Shown piece by piece: positions 1 to 5,595 of a stretch of 5,595 nucleotides of DNA (position 1 is the stretch's first letter; the number at the start of each line of letters is the position of its first letter). The notes beneath the pieces are model-generated. The model saw only the letters and a program-made list of their open reading frames with translations. It was not told the origin of the DNA and ran no database searches. The position numbers were made by a program, and so were the translations under genes. The stretch is from Pseudomonadota bacterium (GTDB taxonomy: Bacteria; Pseudomonadota; Gammaproteobacteria; Burkholderiales; SG8-39), in NCBI GenBank assembly GCA_003242425.1, contig QGUL01000136.1, forward strand, positions 1 to 5,595, given 5' to 3'.

Positions 1-23
1 CCGCCTTCCGAGTTTCCACCGTC

Positions 24-1319
<1,296 letters not shown>

Positions 1320-1340
1320 GGCTTGGCGAACCCCGCTCGC

Positions 1341-1601
1341 TCAGGCGTGGTCGTGTCCGCAGTGATGCTCCGCGTCCGGATCGAAGGGGAAGCTCGCCAG
1401 TGCCACCTTGCCCGCCTTCGCCCGCACGATGACGTTGCGCGGATCGTAACCCTGCGCCTGCAGATCGTTGTAGAGCTTGTCCTTGTGATACAGCACGTGA
1501 CAGATCTGGGCGGCGCGTTCCTCGGCCTTCTTGAAATTCGTCAACTGGCCGGCGACCACTTCGCGGCCGTCGGCGCATTGGATCGCTACGACGTAACTCA
1601 T
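1341..1601 (-). CDS. Small hypothetical protein with His/Cys-rich C-terminal tail
   Basis: I do not recognise this 86-residue protein. The N-terminal part (MSYVVAIQCADGREVV) looks like a beta hairpin. It is followed by a charged helix-like stretch (about 22-52) and another strand-like segment (57-70, NVIVRAKAGKVALA). The tail HHCGHDHA (79-86) holds four His and one Cys, and C9, C34, H35 and H39 add further possible metal ligands. Binding of a transition metal is inferred from composition only. There is no signal peptide and no membrane segment. The start is ATG at 1601, chosen because GGAAAGG (1609-1615 on this strand) sits 7 bases upstream. The frame stays open far upstream, across the intergenic region and antisense to clpB, but that part is not coding. 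The gene is first in a likely two-gene operon: its TGA is 21 bases before the kinase GTG and in the same frame. High-GC third positions and the clean ribosome site support a real gene. Confidence 0.8.
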   Translation of the reverse strand: MSYVVAIQCADGREVVAGQLTNFKKAEERAAQICHVLYHKDKLYNDLQAQGYDPRNVIVRAKAGKVALASFPFDPDAEHHCGHDHA

Positions 1602-1608
1602 TGCACTA

Positions 1609-1615
1609 CCTTTCC
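1609..1615 (-). promoter_or_regulatory. Ribosome binding site of the small gene
   Basis: GGAAAGG on the minus strand lies 7 bases before the ATG at 1601. It fixes the start of the small protein in a frame that is otherwise open for about 1,000 codons. No comparable site precedes the upstream in-frame ATG at 1685. Confidence 0.7.
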
Positions 1616-1673
1616 ATGTCCGGCCGGAATCTGGGCGGCGCGGCGGGCCGGAGGCTGTGCCGCCTGGGCCCGA

Positions 1674-1700
1674 AGTGTAGCCCATGGCGGGCGCGAACAA
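1674..1700 (-). promoter_or_regulatory. Possible sigma-70 promoter for the small gene and kinase
   Basis: On the minus strand, TTGTTC (1695-1700) and TACACT (1674-1679) resemble -35 and -10 boxes. They match 3 of 6 and 4 of 6 consensus bases, with a short 15-base spacer. Transcription would begin near 1667, giving a leader of about 65 bases before the small gene. This is the best minus-strand candidate in the divergent region, but the match is weak. Confidence 0.35.
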
Positions 1701-1721
1701 GCCGGATCGGCCTTTCCGATG

Positions 1722-1749
1722 CTTGAAAGCCGGGCGCCCGCCCGCATTT
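1722..1749 (+). promoter_or_regulatory. Sigma-32 (RpoH) heat-shock promoter of clpB
   Basis: CTTGAA at 1722-1727 matches the sigma-32 -35 box exactly. CCGCATTT at 1742-1749 matches 7 of 8 positions of the -10 consensus CCCCATNT. The spacer is 14 bases, within the known range for this sigma factor. Transcription would start near 1756, leaving a leader of about 22 bases before the clpB ATG. The position directly upstream of a classic heat-shock gene strongly supports the call. The spacer contains a 10-base perfect palindrome (1731-1740). Confidence 0.8.
1731..1740. repeat. 10-base perfect palindrome in the clpB promoter spacer
   Basis: CGGGCGCCCG equals its own reverse complement and lies exactly between the -35 and -10 boxes of the sigma-32 promoter. 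It could be an operator for an extra regulator, but such palindromes are frequent by chance in DNA of this base composition. It does not resemble the CIRCE element bound by HrcA. Confidence 0.3.
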
Positions 1750-1766
1750 AGCCAGCAACCGGATTC

Positions 1767-1773
1767 AAAGGAA
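1767..1773 (+). promoter_or_regulatory. Ribosome binding site of clpB
   Basis: AAAGGAA contains the AGGA core and ends about 6 bases before the ATG at 1779. It supports that start, which also gives the standard ClpB N-terminus ([14 protein letters not shown]). Confidence 0.8.
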
Positions 1774-1778
1774 CCGCC

Positions 1779-4382
<2,604 letters not shown>

Positions 4383-4388
4383 GGACGT

Positions 4389-5595
4389 TCAGGCGGCCGG
4401 CGGCTTGCCGGCCGCGACGCCCGCACGCTGACGCGCCGGGCTCTCCAGGCGCATGAAGTTGTGCGCGGTATCCACCAGCGCGAGATGCGAGAAGGCCTGC
4501 GGGAAATTGCCGAGCTGGCGTCCGGTGCGCGGATCGTACTCTTCCGCCAATAGGCCGACGTCGTTGCGGATCGACAGCAGGCGCTCGTACAGTTCCTCCG
4601 CGTCGCGCAGCCGTCCCTGCAGGATGTAGTTGTCGGCGAGCCAGAAGCTGCAGGCGAGGAAGGCGCCTTCGCCGGGTGGCAGGCCGTCCCTGCCTTCCTC
4701 CGTGCGATAGCGCAGCACGAAACCGTCCTCCATCAGTTCGCGTTCGATCGCCGCCACCGTGCCGCGGATGCGCGGGTCGTCCGCCGGCAGGAAGCCCATC
4801 AGGGGCAGGAGCAGCAGGCTCGCATCCAGCGCCTTGCTGCCGTAGCTCTGCACGAACGTGTTGCGTTCCGGGTCGTAGCCCTTGGTGCAGACCTCCTCGT
4901 GGATCATGCGCCGCAGTGCGCGCCAGCGGTCCACCGGTCCCGCCATGCCGAACTCCTCCACGCTGCGGATGGCGCGGTCGAAGGCGACCCATGCCGCCAC
5001 CTTCGAAAGCGTGAAGTGGCGCGCGCCGCCGCGCACTTCCCAGATGCCTTCGTCGGGCTCGGTCCACAGCGTCTCCAGATGCCGCAGCAGCTCGCATTCC
5101 ACGTCCCAGCCGGCTTCGCTGCGCACCAGCCCGAGATGGCGCGCCTGGTGCAGCGCGTCCATGACTTCGCCGTAGATGTCGAGCTGCAACTGCCTGTGCG
5201 CGGCGTTGCCGATGCGCACAGGGCGCGAGTTTTCGTAGCCGGGCAGCCAGGGCAGCTCGCTTTCCGGCAGCCGCCGTTCGCCGGCGATGCCGTACATGAT
5301 CTGCACCTGCGAGGCGCTGCCGGCCACTGCGCGCAGCAGCCACTCGTGCCAGGCGCGCGCTTCGTTCTCGTAGCCCGCATCCATCAGCGCGAGCAGGGTG
5401 AAGGTCGCGTCGCGCAGCCAGCAGTAGCGGTAGTCCCAGTTGCGCGGCCCGCCGATGCATTCGGGCAGCGAGGTGGTGGGCGCCGCGACGATGCCGCCCG
5501 TGGGCCGGTAGGTGAGCGCCTTGAGCGTGATGAGCGAACGCTTGACCGCCTCGTCCCACGGCCCCCGGTAGGCGCAGCGATCCGACCAGTGGCGC
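4389..5595 (-). CDS. Glycoside hydrolase family 15 (glucoamylase/trehalase type), C-terminal part; 5' end outside window
   Basis: This is an enzyme of the (alpha/alpha)6-barrel GH15 family, which hydrolyses alpha-glucosides with inversion. Bacterial members include glucoamylases, trehalases and dextranases, so the substrate cannot be set from sequence alone. The frame stays open to the window edge and shows 401 residues of a protein usually near 600, so about 200 N-terminal residues are missing. Near the edge are the family hallmarks PTGGIVAAPTTSLPE and RNWDYRYCWLRDA (about 5418-5508). PDEGIWEVRG follows, whose Glu (codon 5037-5039) is the likely general acid. The Glu of PPGEGAFLACSFWL (codon 4668-4670) is the likely general base, and GNFPQAFSHLAL lies near the C-terminus. 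The first internal Met (5384) falls inside the conserved core and is not the start. There is no signal peptide in view, as the N-terminus is missing. The gene converges on clpB with 6 bases between the stops. Relatives often sit beside otsA/otsB trehalose genes, which would lie to the right; this is inference. Confidence 0.95.
   Translation of the reverse strand, partial: RHWSDRCAYRGPWDEAVKRSLITLKALTYRPTGGIVAAPTTSLPECIGGPRNWDYRYCWLRDATFTLLALMDAGYENEARAWHEWLLRAVAGSASQVQIMYGIAGERRLPESELPWLPGYENSRPVRIGNAAHRQLQLDIYGEVMDALHQARHLGLVRSEAGWDVECELLRHLETLWTEPDEGIWEVRGGARHFTLSKVAAWVAFDRAIRSVEEFGMAGPVDRWRALRRMIHEEVCTKGYDPERNTFVQSYGSKALDASLLLLPLMGFLPADDPRIRGTVAAIERELMEDGFVLRYRTEEGRDGLPPGEGAFLACSFWLADNYILQGRLRDAEELYERLLSIRNDVGLLAEEYDPRTGRQLGNFPQAFSHLALVDTAHNFMRLESPARQRAGVAAGKPPAA
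4393..4415. terminator. Perfect 9-bp GC hairpin at the clpB/GH15 convergence
   Basis: GCGGCCGGC (4393-4401) pairs perfectly with GCCGGCCGC (4407-4415) around a 5-base loop, GGCTT. It starts 11 bases past the clpB stop and lies within the last codons of the GH15 frame. It could end or stabilise the clpB transcript and, as an inverted repeat, act in both directions. Neither side has a T-run, so it is not a canonical intrinsic terminator. It may instead be a simple consequence of Ala/Gly/Pro codons in GC-rich DNA. Confidence 0.4.

Noticed and set aside
1341..1343. TGA of the small gene as a selenocysteine codon
   Set aside because: I saw no convincing downstream SECIS-like stem-loop, and the TGA follows a natural His-rich C-terminus. 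A plain stop is simpler.
1683..1685. Upstream ATG as a longer start (28 more residues) for the small gene
   Set aside because: It has no Shine-Dalgarno, lies between the proposed -35 and -10 boxes of the gene's own promoter, and adds a Gly/Pro/Arg-rich stretch unlike the rest of the protein.
4389..5384. GH15 protein starting at Met 5384 as a complete 331-residue protein
   Set aside because: The same frame continues upstream with strongly conserved GH15 motifs to the window edge, so this Met is internal.

Overview
The window is a compact, GC-rich chromosomal segment of ordinary bacterial gene density. Codons ending in G or C dominate throughout. The ClpB sequence is close to proteobacterial ClpB and its upstream region carries a sigma-32 (RpoH) type promoter, so a proteobacterium is very likely. 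A betaproteobacterium (Rhodocyclales-like or a relative) is my best guess from the overall style of ClpB, the kinase-cNMP protein and the GH15 enzyme, but this is inference and not proven here. I see no mobile element, CRISPR array, tRNA or rRNA.

Layout from left to right. (1) 24-1319, minus strand: a soluble Hanks-type Ser/Thr protein kinase with a C-terminal Crp-like cyclic-nucleotide-binding domain. Its last codons look frameshifted. (2) 1341-1601, minus strand: an 86-residue protein I do not recognise, with a His/Cys-rich C-terminal tail. It lies 21 bases upstream of the kinase, almost certainly in the same transcript. (3) 1602-1778: a divergent intergenic region. It holds a very good heat-shock promoter for clpB and a weaker sigma-70-like promoter for the small gene and kinase. 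(4) 1779-4382, plus strand: complete clpB, the disaggregase that works with DnaK/DnaJ/GrpE. (5) 4389-5595, minus strand: the C-terminal two thirds of a GH15 glycoside hydrolase (glucoamylase/trehalase family), whose 5' end lies outside the window. It converges on clpB with only 6 bases between the stop codons. A perfect 9-bp hairpin at this junction lies inside the GH15 reading frame.

Together the genes suggest a stress-response neighbourhood. There is a heat-shock disaggregase, a divergently expressed kinase that could respond to a cyclic nucleotide, and an alpha-glucoside hydrolase of a family often found with trehalose genes. A functional link between these units is speculative. No clearly new system is evident. 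The points most worth a second look are the kinase-cNMP protein with its small metal-ligand-rich partner, the probable frameshift at the kinase 3' end, and the replaced M-domain tyrosine in ClpB.
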